Assembly (NCBI GenBank): GCA_902493855.1
Contig: CABUQV010000005.1
Span: forward strand, 1-64,000
Direction: 5' to 3'
DNA from: an uncultured Collinsella sp.
GTDB lineage: Bacteria > Actinomycetota > Coriobacteriia > Coriobacteriales > Coriobacteriaceae
Length of the DNA: 64,000 nt
In this document: positions 25,056 through 33,807 of the stretch, in pieces
How the letters are laid out: each line of letters starts with the position of its first letter
Position numbering within the stretch: position 1 is the stretch's first letter
Made by a program: the position numbers and the translations under genes
The notes under the pieces: generated by a model
What the model was told of the DNA's origin: nothing
What the model saw: the letters and a program-made list of their open reading frames with translations, nothing else
Database searches by the model: none

Positions 25056-25814
25056 GTGCTCAAAGCAGTCGTTTTCGATATGGACGAAACGCTTCTTAGC
25101 ATCAACCTCAACGCGTTCATCCTTCGCTATTTTAAGGATGTCTCTTCGATGCTCGCGGCTATCGGGCGCCGCAGCCGCGGTGGCACGATGGCGCGCCTCG
25201 GCACCATCCTGGTCGACCTCAACGCCAATCGCCGCAGCGGCACGGACAACCGCACCAATCTTGAGTTTTACCAAGAAGAGGTCGAGCGCCGATGCGGGAT
25301 CTGCCTCTCCGATCCCCTCATCTACGAGGCGTTTACCTACTATGACCGCGAAATTCTTCCGTACAAGAACGACGATGTCATTAACGCTCACGCCATGCCG
25401 GGCGCACACGCCGCGCTCCAGGCCGTACAGGACGCAGGACTGCGTTGCGCGCTCTTTACCAACCCCAGCTTTCCCCAGGGGGCCATCGAGTGCCGCATGG
25501 GCTGGGGCGACCTGGCCGACGCCCCCTTTGAGCTCGTCACGCACATGGGAAACACCACCCGCTGCAAGCCCGATGCCACCTACTATCTAGAGCAGCTTCA
25601 GGTGATGGGACTCGAGCCACACGAGGTCCTTATGGTGGGCAACGATCCCAAACGCGACTTCCCGTCCCCCGATTGCGGCATCCAAACCGCCTTTGTGGGC
25701 CAAGGCAAGCCCAGCCGAGCCACCTGGCGCGGAACCATGGAAGACTTCGCCCGCGACTTTAACGCCGTAATCGAAGCCTTCTACGAGCACCAAATAGCCG
25801 ACGAACTATCGTAG
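25056..25814 (+). CDS. HAD-superfamily hydrolase
   Basis: A 252-residue HAD phosphatase-like protein. Motif I is FDMDETLLS, motif II TNPS, motif III KPDATYY with K, and motif IV VGNDPKRDF. GTG 25056 (reading VLKAVVFDMDETLL) is chosen because AAAGGTG precedes it and the fold begins there. An upstream open frame covers the promoter gap. The substrate cannot be told. The gene stands alone, divergent from rpsA and ended by an inverted-repeat element. Confidence 0.85.
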   Translation: MLKAVVFDMDETLLSINLNAFILRYFKDVSSMLAAIGRRSRGGTMARLGTILVDLNANRRSGTDNRTNLEFYQEEVERRCGICLSDPLIYEAFTYYDREILPYKNDDVINAHAMPGAHAALQAVQDAGLRCALFTNPSFPQGAIECRMGWGDLADAPFELVTHMGNTTRCKPDATYYLEQLQVMGLEPHEVLMVGNDPKRDFPSPDCGIQTAFVGQGKPSRATWRGTMEDFARDFNAVIEAFYEHQIADELS

Positions 25815-25833
25815 GCGCCAGAACATCTAGCGC

Positions 25834-25900
25834 AGTTGCGGTGAGATAGTTCCTGTTTGCCCCTCACCCGGGTAATTTTAGGAACTATCTCACCGCAACT
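25834..25900. repeat. TTGCGGTGAGATA inverted-repeat element, full copy
   Basis: Arms AGTTGCGGTGAGATAGTTCCT and complement, differing from the 17163 copy at a paired position (GAGATA with TATCTC). It lies between convergent genes. Confidence 0.85.
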
Positions 25901-25906
25901 TAATAT

Positions 25907-27226
25907 CTAGCAGACCTGGGTTTTACCGATCATGATGTTGAGGATCTCGACGTCAGTATCTTTCATACCCACACGGCCCACGTAGCCCATGCTGGCGATT
26001 GTCTGCTCAACGGTATCCTGGATCAGGCCCTCGCCGGCGCGGAAGCCGCGACCCTGCATGGCCATATCATGGCCCAGAATCGCCGCATCAACGGCAGCCG
26101 AGATCTTGGCGGCACAGCTCGCTTTGGCGCCGTCGCACACGATGCCGCCCACGTTACCGAGCGTATTCGAGACCGTCGCGCCAATCTGCTCGCGCGTGCC
26201 ACCGCACAGCCAGGTAATCGCGGCGCCGGCGCCGCACGCGGCGCAAATAGCACCGCAAAACGCCGAGAGCGCACCAATATAGCTCTTGATATGCACGGCG
26301 ATAAGATCGGACAGCATCACGGCGCGCACCAGGCGCTCGTGGTCGCAACGCAGGTACTCGGCATACTCCATGACGGGCAATGCGCAGGTAATTCCCTGAT
26401 TGCCCGAGCCGCACACAATGGCGACCGGCAGCGCGCAGCCGTTCATGCGAGCGTCGGATCCGGCGGCCGCACGGGCACGGGCACGGCAGGCGACGTCATC
26501 GGCACGAGCACCCAGCAGCGTACGACCCACCTCGGCGCCCCAAGTGTGCGCAAGGCCCTCGGCACTGATTGCGCCATTCAGCTCAATCTGACGCTCAACG
26601 GCAGCGCGGGCGTCCTCAATGTCACCGTACTCGATAAAGTCGATGATGGTCTCAATCGACATGGGCGTGTCGGCGTTATCTGCCGCCCGCTCAGCCACAA
26701 CGCGCTCGGCGCAGGCGGCGCACTCCCCCGCCGACTTGCCGCATACCGGAATACCATCGAGCGTATGGCACGTAACATTGGTGTGGTGGTCGGTAATCTC
26801 GACGATCGCGGTATGGCCCCCGGCCGTCGCAGTCACCTTGATGTAGAGGTTGGGCACACCCTCGACAAGCGACACATCGCAGTAGTCGGCGTCGGCGAGG
26901 AGCTCGGCCACGCGAGCGCGGTCTTCATCGTTAACACTCTCGAGCACCTCGAGCGCGCTCTTAGCGTCGCCGCCCACGGCACCCAGCACGGCCGCGGCCT
27001 CAATACCGTGCATACCGCCCGAGTTGGGCACGGTCACGCTCTTGACGTTCTTGATGATGTTGCCCGAGCAGGCAACGTCCATATGATCGGGTTCGCAACC
27101 GAGCGTCTGGCTCGCCAGCGCCGCTGCATAGGCAACGGCAATGGGCTCGGTGCAGCCGAGTGCACAGACAAGTTCGCGGTTTAAAACATCGCAAAACGCG
27201 GCATCACGGATGGAATCGGTGGGCAT
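25907..27226 (-). CDS. L-cysteine desulfidase / UPF0597 (CyuA, YhaM) family protein
   Basis: A 439-residue protein of the serine dehydratase alpha-like superfamily. Relatives split cysteine into pyruvate, ammonia and sulfide with a [4Fe-4S] cluster. It has ALGCTEPIAVAYAAALA at the start, ACSGNIIKNVKSVTVPNS, VCGSGNQGITCALPV and a run of cysteines (GAICAACGAG, GGIVCDGAKASC). ATG 27226 is the first codon after AGGAGATACC. It would feed cysteine catabolism in an anaerobe. Whether it prefers cysteine or serine cannot be told from sequence. Confidence 0.85.
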   Translation of the reverse strand: MPTDSIRDAAFCDVLNRELVCALGCTEPIAVAYAAALASQTLGCEPDHMDVACSGNIIKNVKSVTVPNSGGMHGIEAAAVLGAVGGDAKSALEVLESVNDEDRARVAELLADADYCDVSLVEGVPNLYIKVTATAGGHTAIVEITDHHTNVTCHTLDGIPVCGKSAGECAACAERVVAERAADNADTPMSIETIIDFIEYGDIEDARAAVERQIELNGAISAEGLAHTWGAEVGRTLLGARADDVACRARARAAAGSDARMNGCALPVAIVCGSGNQGITCALPVMEYAEYLRCDHERLVRAVMLSDLIAVHIKSYIGALSAFCGAICAACGAGAAITWLCGGTREQIGATVSNTLGNVGGIVCDGAKASCAAKISAAVDAAILGHDMAMQGRGFRAGEGLIQDTVEQTIASMGYVGRVGMKDTDVEILNIMIGKTQVC

Positions 27227-27496
27227 AGGTATCTCCTGCTTGCATAACGGGCTGGGCTCTCAAAAAAGTTAGCTCCTTTATTTGATAACAATGCATCAAA
27301 AACCGCAACCATGGTTCCGGCGGACGGCGCTCAAGCACAAACTGACAGCATTCATTCATGAGAAGCCGGTCTTGTTGCATGCTAAAGCGTTTGACCAAAA
27401 AACGCCCGAGCGTTTACACAAAAGTCGCGCTATCATGCAGTCGAACGCGGTAAAACCTTTAGCAATTCCGCCGCACGGACCAGAGAGGAACCACTC

Positions 27497-27964
27497 ATGA
27501 AGATTGGTATCGGCAACGACCATGCCGCCGTCGAGCTCAAGAACATCATCTCCGAGCACCTGAAGGAGCGCGGCTGTGAGGTCGTGAACTTTGGCACCGA
27601 CACCTCCGAGAGCATTGATTACCCCATCGCCGGCTACAAGGTGGGCAAGGCCGTAGCCAACGGCGACGTCGATCTGGGCATCCTGATCTGCGGTACCGGC
27701 GTCGGCATCAGCCTGGCCGCCAACAAGGTCGAGGGCGTACGCGCCGTCGTCTGCTCCGAGCCCTTCAGCGCCAAGCTCTCCCGCATGCACAACAACACCA
27801 ACGTGCTTGCCTTTGGCGCCCGCGTCGTGGGCTCCGAGCTCGCCAAGATGATCGTCGACGAGTGGCTCGACGCCGAGTTTGAGGGTGGTCGCCACGAGCG
27901 TCGCGTTAACCTCCTCAACGAGATCGACCACACGCGCGGCCTTAAGATCGTCGACGAAGCCTAA
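27497..27964 (+). CDS. rpiB: ribose-5-phosphate isomerase B
   Basis: A 155-residue LacAB/RpiB sugar isomerase interconverting ribose- and ribulose-5-phosphate. It has GIGNDHAAVELK, the FGTD block, the catalytic cysteine in ICGTGVGISLAANK, and MHNNTNVLAFGARVVG. Length and motifs are standard. AGAGGAACCACTC precedes ATG. It is a single-gene unit with a strong terminator. Confidence 0.94.
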   Translation: MKIGIGNDHAAVELKNIISEHLKERGCEVVNFGTDTSESIDYPIAGYKVGKAVANGDVDLGILICGTGVGISLAANKVEGVRAVVCSEPFSAKLSRMHNNTNVLAFGARVVGSELAKMIVDEWLDAEFEGGRHERRVNLLNEIDHTRGLKIVDEA

Positions 27965-27988
27965 ACTATTCAGTGCCACAAGCTAACA

Positions 27989-28029
27989 GCAGGGGCCCGC
28001 TCGGAACACATGTCCGAGCGGGCCCCTGC
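27989..28029 (+). terminator. terminator of rpiB
   Basis: A 17-bp perfect stem GCAGGGGCCCGCTCGGA with its complement and a seven-base loop, 25 bases after the rpiB stop. Confidence 0.8.
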
Positions 28030-28047
28030 ATAGATTTTGGAATAAAA

Positions 28048-28077
28048 GGGCGCCGCAGATGGAGTTCCGCGGCGCCC
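28048..28077 (-). terminator. terminator of ndk
   Basis: GGGCGCCGC/GCGGCGCCC with a 12-base loop, followed by TTTTATTCC on the minus strand. Confidence 0.8.
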
Positions 28078-28115
28078 AAACCACACGCTAACAGCTTTAA
28101 GGAGTCAAAGCTGGT

Positions 28116-28520
28116 TTAGCCAAAGAAGCGCTTGATCTCAATCTCGGCGTTCTCCAAACAGTCGGAGCCGTGGATCACGTTGGCGTTGACATCGACGGCA
28201 AAGTCGCCGCGGATGGTACCAGGAGCAGCGTCAAGCGGGGTGGTAGCGCCCATGAGGGTGCGCATCTTAGCAACAGCGGAGAGACCGGAAACGACCATCT
28301 TGACGACCGGACCGCTCGTCATAAAGTCGCAGAGACCGCCAAAGAAGGGCTTGTCGGCCAGATGGGCGTAGTGCTCCTCGACGGTAGCGCGCTCGAGCGT
28401 GGTCATCTCCATGCGCTCGATGACAAGGCCGCTGCGCTCAATGCGAGCAACGATCTCGCCGATCTTGCGGTCGCGCACGGCGTCGGGCTTAATCATGATG
28501 AAGGTCTTCTCGATAGCCAT
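28116..28520 (-). CDS. ndk: nucleoside diphosphate kinase
   Basis: A 134-residue enzyme that balances nucleoside triphosphate pools by phosphate exchange through a phospho-histidine. It has KTFIMIKPDAVRD, the ERSGL block, GPVVKMVV and the active-site NVIHGSD. The length is standard. AAAGG lies upstream of ATG 28520. The stretch 28521-28826 upstream holds no credible gene. Confidence 0.95.
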   Translation of the reverse strand: MAIEKTFIMIKPDAVRDRKIGEIVARIERSGLVIERMEMTTLERATVEEHYAHLADKPFFGGLCDFMTSGPVVKMVVSGLSAVAKMRTLMGATTPLDAAPGTIRGDFAVDVNANVIHGSDCLENAEIEIKRFFG

Positions 28521-28826
28521 AAAAGTAGCCTTTCAAGTAGGTTCGCGCGTGCCCAAGTCCCATTCCGGCACCCGCCTGGACTGCATCGTAACAGAGTTTT
28601 AGCTGCAGTTAAACAAAAAGCTGTTTATTGAAACGTTGCAATTTATTAAAGCGCTCCATATGTGTCACTTCTGTTTCGAAGCCCGATTAGAGTACCATCC
28701 GACCGCCCATCAACCGCGCCGAACAGAGCAGGCGGTCGGTTGCCGCCCGCGAACGTATCCCCTTCACAACCTGCCCAAAGGTCCTACAGAAGTTCTCGAC
28801 AAGCCCCTCCCCCATAGCAACAAAAT

Positions 28827-28854
28827 ACGGGCTCCCACATCAGCAGGCGCCCGT
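28827..28854 (-). terminator. terminator of argH
   Basis: ACGGGC/GCCCGT with further inner pairing, followed by ATTTTG on the minus strand, about 50 bases after the argH stop. Confidence 0.6.
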
Positions 28855-28905
28855 AAAGCGAAAACGATTTATCAATAAATGGACAATACGTCTTCAGCCA
28901 AACCT

Positions 28906-30336
28906 CTACTTTGCCCCGTGACCCATCTCGACGACCTTGGTTAGCGATCCAAACACACCTTCGTCGACCACGAGTTGCGCCTCGGCACGCTGCAGCTGCA
29001 CGGCAACGGCGGCAGGGGCGGTGCCGCCCTCGGTCGTGCGCGCGGCGACAATCGACGGGATGTCGAGCGCCTCGGTAATGTCGTGCTCAAAGAGCGGGCT
29101 TGCCTCCTGGAACACCTCAAACGGCAGGTCCTCAAGATTGCAGCCGCGCTTCTCACACATCAGAACCAGATGCCCCACCACGGCATGTGCCTCGCGGAAC
29201 GGCAGGCCACGCTTGGCCAGGTAATCGGCAACATCGGTAGCGGCAAGGTGCCCCACGCCGCACTCGCGCGCCATGGCATCCTCGTTGACGGTCCAAGTCG
29301 AAATCATTCCGGCCATAACCGACAGGCACTGCATGAGCGTATGGGCGGTATCGAGCGCGCCCTCCTTGTCCTCCTGCAAGTCCTTGTTATAAGCAAGCGG
29401 CAGGCCCTTCATGGTCACGAGCAGCTGCACCAGGTTGCCATAGACACGGCCGCTCTTGCCGCGAATAAGCTCGGCAAAGTCGGGGTTCTTCTTCTGCGGC
29501 ATGATGGACGAGCCGGTGGAGTAGGAGTCGGAAAGCGTGATAAAGCCAAATTCGGAGCTCGACCACAGCACGATCTCCTCGGAAAGACGCGACAGGTGCA
29601 TCGCCATGACGGAGCCGGCGTAATGCAGATCGAGCAGGAAATCACGGTCGGAAACGGCATCGAGTGAGTTAGGAATCACGCCCGCAAAGCCAAGTTCGGC
29701 AGCCGTCATTTGGCGATCGAGCGGATAGCTCGTACCGGCAAGCGCGGCAGCACCCAGCGGGCAGTTGTCGGCGGCATCAAAGGCGGCCTTCAAGCGTGTA
29801 AAGTCGCGCGCGAACATCCAGGAATACGCCAGCAGATGATGCGAGAGCAGCACGGGCTGAGCGTGCTGCATATGCGTGTAACCCGGCAGAATCACCTTGT
29901 CGTACTTCTTAGCCGCATCCACCAGCACATGGCGCAGCTCAAGATTGGCCTCCATGAGCTCCTTGGCCAGTGCCTTGACGCCCAGGCGCGTGTCGGTCGC
30001 CACCTGGTCGTTGCGCGAACGTCCGGTATGCAAGCGCTTACCGGCCTCGCCGATGCGACGCGTCAGTTCGCTCTCGATGGACATATGGATGTCCTCGTCG
30101 TTGATATCGAAGGTGAAGTTGCCGGCATCGATATCCTGCTCGATTCCGGTCAGGCCCTCGGCGATCGCCTGCTCGTCCTCGGCACTGATGATGCCTTGGG
30201 CGGCCAGCATCTTGGCATGTGCCTTAGAGCCAGCGATATCCTGCTTATAGAGATGTTTGTCGACCGGCAGCGACGCGCCAAACTCCTGCGTGACCTCGGC
30301 CACGCCCGCCTCAAAACGACCGCCCCAAAGAGCCAT
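28906..30336 (-). CDS. argH: argininosuccinate lyase
   Basis: A 476-residue enzyme of the fumarase/aspartase superfamily releasing arginine and fumarate, the last step of arginine synthesis. It has ALWGGRFE at the start, HTGRSRNDQVATDTRL, GYTHMQHAQPV and the signature GSSIMPQKKNPD. ATG 30336 with AAAGGAG is chosen over an upstream in-frame start. It is on the same strand as argG but separated by about 520 bases holding a small frame and a hairpin. Confidence 0.95.
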   Translation of the reverse strand: MALWGGRFEAGVAEVTQEFGASLPVDKHLYKQDIAGSKAHAKMLAAQGIISAEDEQAIAEGLTGIEQDIDAGNFTFDINDEDIHMSIESELTRRIGEAGKRLHTGRSRNDQVATDTRLGVKALAKELMEANLELRHVLVDAAKKYDKVILPGYTHMQHAQPVLLSHHLLAYSWMFARDFTRLKAAFDAADNCPLGAAALAGTSYPLDRQMTAAELGFAGVIPNSLDAVSDRDFLLDLHYAGSVMAMHLSRLSEEIVLWSSSEFGFITLSDSYSTGSSIMPQKKNPDFAELIRGKSGRVYGNLVQLLVTMKGLPLAYNKDLQEDKEGALDTAHTLMQCLSVMAGMISTWTVNEDAMARECGVGHLAATDVADYLAKRGLPFREAHAVVGHLVLMCEKRGCNLEDLPFEVFQEASPLFEHDITEALDIPSIVAARTTEGGTAPAAVAVQLQRAEAQLVVDEGVFGSLTKVVEMGHGAK

Positions 30337-30454
30337 GGAACCGTCTCCTTTCTCCAAATACCAAAACAAGCGCCCAAAGCAATGCGCCATGTCGCTAAAG
30401 CGATTTACCAACCGCTAGTTTTGCATATTCCCCACCGTGCGCGAGGCCATATAG

Positions 30455-30625
30455 CTAATTTGCAAAGAAGTGACGCACCATGCACTTGGCGCCCAACGTC
30501 TCCCTCCGGATGTTGCCCTGCGAACCGTCAATCCAAGCCTTCAGGCTCATAGGGACGTCCTCGACCTTTGCAGCATCGAGCTCGGGCGCGAGGGCAAGTA
30601 AAGCATGCACGACAGCATTGAACAT
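30455..30625 (-). CDS. small protein (56 aa) of unknown function
   Basis: The minus strand has GAGGAG eight bases before ATG and a 56-residue frame. The first part is MFNAVVHALLALAPELDAAK and the end is CMVRHFFAN. It is acidic in the middle and basic at the end and has one cysteine. It lies between argG and argH on the same strand, with a hairpin upstream. I do not recognise a family. The strong ribosome site and normal codon use make it a likely real gene. Confidence 0.55.
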   Translation of the reverse strand: MFNAVVHALLALAPELDAAKVEDVPMSLKAWIDGSQGNIRRETLGAKCMVRHFFAN

Positions 30626-30675
30626 AATGGATACTCCTCATATATATAGGCGCAGAGCCGCCAAATTGATAGAAG

Positions 30676-30705
30676 GAGCCCCGCCGGACAACCCCGGCGG
30701 GGCTC
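30676..30705 (-). terminator. hairpin after argG, probable terminator
   Basis: GAGCCCCGCCGG/CCGGCGGGGCTC is a perfect 12-bp stem with a six-base loop. The following bases on the minus strand (CTTCTATCAATTT) are only weakly U-rich, so it may also be a stabilising hairpin. Confidence 0.5.
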
Positions 30706-30858
30706 GGACTCAGCCGCAGTCGCGGCGTCATATATGCGGGCGGAACGTAGGGGCCACCGATGTTAAGAAGTGTCAGCAAGCATAACGAAAGGTAGGGACC
30801 CCATGCGCCCGTTATGTATCACGCGGATGGGCCGCGCGGATACCAAGGAAAGGAAGAC

Positions 30859-32085
30859 TTAAGCCTGGGCAGCGGCAGAGCTGGGACCCTGGACCTTGGC
30901 CCACGTCTTGAGCGACAGCGTATCGATCTCGATAAAGCCGGCGCTGGCCTTCTCGTCAAACGTGGTGTCGCGGTCGTAGGTAGCCAGACCGTAGTCATAC
31001 AGGCTAAACGGGCTCTTGCGGCCGACGACATGGCAGTTGCCCTTAAAGAACTTCAGGCGGACGGCGCCGGTCACGAACTTCTGAGTGTCGGCCATAAAGG
31101 CATCGAGCGCGTTCTTGAGCGGGCTGTACCACTGGCCGTTGTACACGGCGGTCGCCCAATCCTGCTCGAGCTTAATCTTGGTCTTGAGCAGGTCGCCCTC
31201 GACGCAGATATCCTCGAGTGCCTTGTGGGCGGTGATGAGCGTCAGGGCGCCGGGAACCTCATAGCACTCGCGGCTCTTGAGGCCCACCAGACGATCCTCG
31301 ACCAGGTCCAGGCGACCAAAGCCGTTGTCGCCCGAAATCTTGTTGAGGGCGATGACGATTTCGGAAAGCTTCATCTTCTTGCCGTCGACGGCGACGGGCT
31401 TGCCGGCCTCAAACTCAATCTCGGTATACGTCGGGGTGTCGGGCGTGTCCTCGGGATTCTTGGTCATAACCCAGGCGTCGTCGAGCGGCTCGTTCCAGGG
31501 ATCCTCCAGGTGGCCGCACTCAATGGCACGACCCCACAGGTTGTCGTCGATGGAATAGGGGTTATCGTTGGCACCCTCGGGAACCGGCACGTTGTGGGCG
31601 TGAGCATAGGCGACCTCGTCGGGACGGCACTTCAGGTCCCACTCGCGAACCGGGGCGATAACCTTAAGCTCGGGGTCGAGGGCCTTGACGGCAGCCTCAA
31701 AACGAACCTGGTCGTTACCTTTGCCGGTGCAGCCGTGGGCGACGTAGGTCGCGCCAAACTCGTGAGCGACCTCGACGAGCTTCTTGGCGAGCAGCGGGCG
31801 AGACAGGGCGGAGAGCAGCGGGTACTTGTTCTCGTACATGGAGTTTGCGGCGATGGCCTTGGTCAGGAACTCATCGGAGAACTCGTCGCGCAGGTCGAGC
31901 ACCTGGCAATCGAGAACGCCCAGGTCGAGGGCCTTCTGCTTCTTGGCGTCCAGGCCGGTCTCCTCCTGGCCCACATTGCCGCAAACGCAAACGACATCGA
32001 GATTCTTCTCGTCCTGGAGCCACTTGACACATACAGATGTATCAAGACCACCGGAATATGCGAGAACGACTTTTTCCTTGCTCAT
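30859..32085 (-). CDS. argG: argininosuccinate synthase
   Basis: A 408-residue enzyme joining citrulline and aspartate with ATP. The ATP loop LAYSGGLDTSV is at the N-terminus; GNVGQEE, VAHGCTGKGNDQVRFE and the SPFSLYDYG-type block follow. ATG 32085 follows GAAAGGAAA. About 205 bases upstream on the same strand lies the stop of an arginine-codon-rich leader frame, with a terminator-like hairpin between, which suggests attenuation by arginyl-tRNA supply. Confidence 0.95.
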   Translation of the reverse strand: MSKEKVVLAYSGGLDTSVCVKWLQDEKNLDVVCVCGNVGQEETGLDAKKQKALDLGVLDCQVLDLRDEFSDEFLTKAIAANSMYENKYPLLSALSRPLLAKKLVEVAHEFGATYVAHGCTGKGNDQVRFEAAVKALDPELKVIAPVREWDLKCRPDEVAYAHAHNVPVPEGANDNPYSIDDNLWGRAIECGHLEDPWNEPLDDAWVMTKNPEDTPDTPTYTEIEFEAGKPVAVDGKKMKLSEIVIALNKISGDNGFGRLDLVEDRLVGLKSRECYEVPGALTLITAHKALEDICVEGDLLKTKIKLEQDWATAVYNGQWYSPLKNALDAFMADTQKFVTGAVRLKFFKGNCHVVGRKSPFSLYDYGLATYDRDTTFDEKASAGFIEIDTLSLKTWAKVQGPSSAAAQA

Positions 32086-32186
32086 GGCTGTTTCCTTTCG
32101 CCCTTGGTAGCTAGTTAGAACATCGGTCAGTTGCAAGTCATTTCAAGGTCATATACCGTGCAATATCAGGTTAAATAGCAAAAATC

Positions 32187-32226
32187 AGCACATACATGCC
32201 CTAGAAACATGCAGCAATGTCGTGCT
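32187..32226 (-). terminator. candidate attenuator hairpin upstream of argG
   Basis: The minus strand has AGCAC..ACAT pairing with ATGT..GTGCT, followed by GATTTTTGC. It lies between the arginine-rich leader frame and argG. The stem has an internal loop, so it is a moderate terminator, as expected of an attenuator. Confidence 0.5.
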
Positions 32227-32290
32227 AAAACCCAACGACCTCAAAATGACTCTGTTGAGGCAATTCGCCCCATGCGGACAGAGACGATTG

Positions 32291-32365
32291 TTATCGTCGT
32301 CGGGAAATTGCGCGCTGGCGTCGGATGGCATTGTCTGCAGTAGTGATGATCTTTACGAACTGCAT
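32291..32365 (-). CDS. arginine-rich leader peptide (24 aa) of argG
   Basis: AAAGGAG precedes ATG 32365 on the minus strand. The frame reads MQFVKIITTADNAI then RRQRAISRRR and stops with TAA. Six arginine codons fall within the last eleven sense codons, four of them CGA, with three CGA in a row before the stop. A hairpin GACGAT-AACA-ATCGTC overlaps the last arginine codons and the stop. This is the classical layout of an amino-acid attenuator leader placed in front of the matching biosynthetic gene. Confidence 0.6.
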   Translation of the reverse strand: MQFVKIITTADNAIRRQRAISRRR

Positions 32366-32639
32366 CTGCCTCTCCTTTCACCTATCGCCGGGCGCAATTC
32401 TAATATCGTAAACGGTACCTTTTCCTCGGTAAGCGGTTGTTTTTCCGTCTCCGTTTTCGATGGTCGCTATATTACGCTAAAGTGCCTGCTGCACAAGCGA
32501 CAAATTCAAATTTCTGAAAAGTTTTTTCATTAGTTTGTGAAATGCAGTGCAAATACGCTCCGTTCCTGCGAAAATACGCCTGACTACGAGTTGATGGTTA
32601 TAACATCTGAAACAATTTCGAAACGAAAGGCTCGCTTTT

Positions 32640-33467
32640 ATGCAAACTTACGAATCGGACGCCAATATCGGAAACATTAAGATTCTCGCCGTTGATATGG
32701 ACAAGACGCTTCTCACCGACGAGCGCGTGCTGCCTCAGGGTCTTGATGAGCGCCTGGACAAGCTCGCCGACGCCGGCATCGTATTCTGCCCCGCCAGTGG
32801 ACGTCCCGCCCCCAAGCTCGAGGAGATGTTCGAGGGAATCAAAAACCGCCTTGCTTTTTGTCCCGACAACGGAGCGTGCGTGATCTATCGCGGCAGCTAT
32901 ATCTATAAGAGCATTATCGACGTGGAGCTGTACCAGCAGGTCTTGAGCCGCGCCTCGGAGGATCCGCGCGCTGTCCCCGTCCTGTGCTGCTTCGACGAGT
33001 TCTACGTGCTCGCCCGCGACCATCAATACCACGACGAGATCAGCGTGTACTACAACACGATCAACTACGTCGATAGCTTTGAGGGCATCGATATCGAGTC
33101 CAACAAGATTTCGGTCTTCTTCCCCGGCTACGACGCCGAGCCCGCTTTCCGCGAGACCTATAGCCCCGAGTTCTCGGACAAGCTCTACGTCACCAACGCC
33201 GGGCGCGAGTGGATCGACTTTATGAACCTGGGCGTCGACAAGGGCGCCGGCGTCGCTCACCTGTGCGAGCACCTGGGCATCGATATTGCCGATGCTGCCG
33301 CCGTGGGCGACACCTACAACGACATCCCCATGCTGGAGCGCGTCGGGCATAGCTTTATCGTGGACAATGCCGAGGAGCACATGAACGCGCATGCCAAGTG
33401 GCGCATTCCGAGCAACAACGACGGGGGCGTACTGACGCTCATCGACGCCATCTTGGCGGCTCGCTAG
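32640..33467 (+). CDS. HAD hydrolase, Cof/YidA type
   Basis: A 275-residue HAD phosphatase of the Cof subfamily. Motif I is AVDMDKTLL, motif II SGRP, and the C-terminal motif is AAAVGDTYNDIPML. A C2-type cap domain lies at about 80-190. These enzymes dephosphorylate sugar phosphates or flavin/nucleotide intermediates; the substrate is not predictable. The gap upstream (32366-32639) must hold the divergent promoters of this gene and the argG leader. Confidence 0.88.
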   Translation: MQTYESDANIGNIKILAVDMDKTLLTDERVLPQGLDERLDKLADAGIVFCPASGRPAPKLEEMFEGIKNRLAFCPDNGACVIYRGSYIYKSIIDVELYQQVLSRASEDPRAVPVLCCFDEFYVLARDHQYHDEISVYYNTINYVDSFEGIDIESNKISVFFPGYDAEPAFRETYSPEFSDKLYVTNAGREWIDFMNLGVDKGAGVAHLCEHLGIDIADAAAVGDTYNDIPMLERVGHSFIVDNAEEHMNAHAKWRIPSNNDGGVLTLIDAILAAR

Positions 33468-33477
33468 CCATCCCTTC

Positions 33478-33606
33478 GGGCCTGGCCGGGCGGCAGGGGT
33501 TAACTTTTCGCTCGGTCAGGTCCTGCGCAAGACGAAAGCCACATTAAGTGGCTTTCTTTGCGTGCGGAATCTACGAAAAGTTAACCCCTGCCGCCCGGCC
33601 AGGCCC
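33478..33606. repeat. perfect 33-bp inverted repeat with a nested hairpin
   Basis: Arms 33478-33510 and 33574-33606 are exact complements (begin GGGCCTGGCCGGGCGGCAGG). The 63-base centre contains a second perfect hairpin GAAAGCCAC-ATTAA-GTGGCTTTC and partial pairing of CTGCGCAAGA with TCTTTGCGTG. It begins nine bases after a stop codon. No open frame is inside. It is too long and exact for a simple terminator and resembles a MITE-like or structured-RNA element. Confidence 0.85.
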
Positions 33607-33674
33607 TAGGTTCACCTGCTTGCCGCCGAGATGGTGTCTTGAGTGCCTAGATACTTGGCTGAATTTAATTGAAT

Positions 33675-33708
33675 GAAGGGTGCCTCTTGTTGTTGAGGGG
33701 CACCCTTC
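33675..33708 (+). terminator. terminator hairpin
   Basis: GAAGGGTGCC/GGCACCCTTC followed by TGTTTTGG on the plus strand. It probably ends the HAD transcript. Confidence 0.75.
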
Positions 33709-33722
33709 TGTTTTGGTTACTG

Positions 33723-33753
33723 TGGGACAAATTAACCAGTAGTGTTTGTCCCA
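33723..33753. repeat. TGGGACAAA inverted repeat
   Basis: TGGGACAAA and TTTGTCCCA enclose 13 bases. A decayed relative is at 21259-21288. It lies just past the polA stop. Confidence 0.55.
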
Positions 33754-33807
33754 AATCCTAAGTATGTGGGGGCTTGCGCTGTAAGCAAGTTTGCCTATTG
33801 CGCCCCT

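Noticed and set aside
28636..28878. An 80-codon plus-strand frame between ndk and argH
   Set aside because: No start signal, and it runs across the argH terminator.
32222..32533. A 103-codon plus-strand frame between argG and the HAD gene
   Set aside because: No ribosome site, odd composition, and it covers the leader and attenuator on the other strand.
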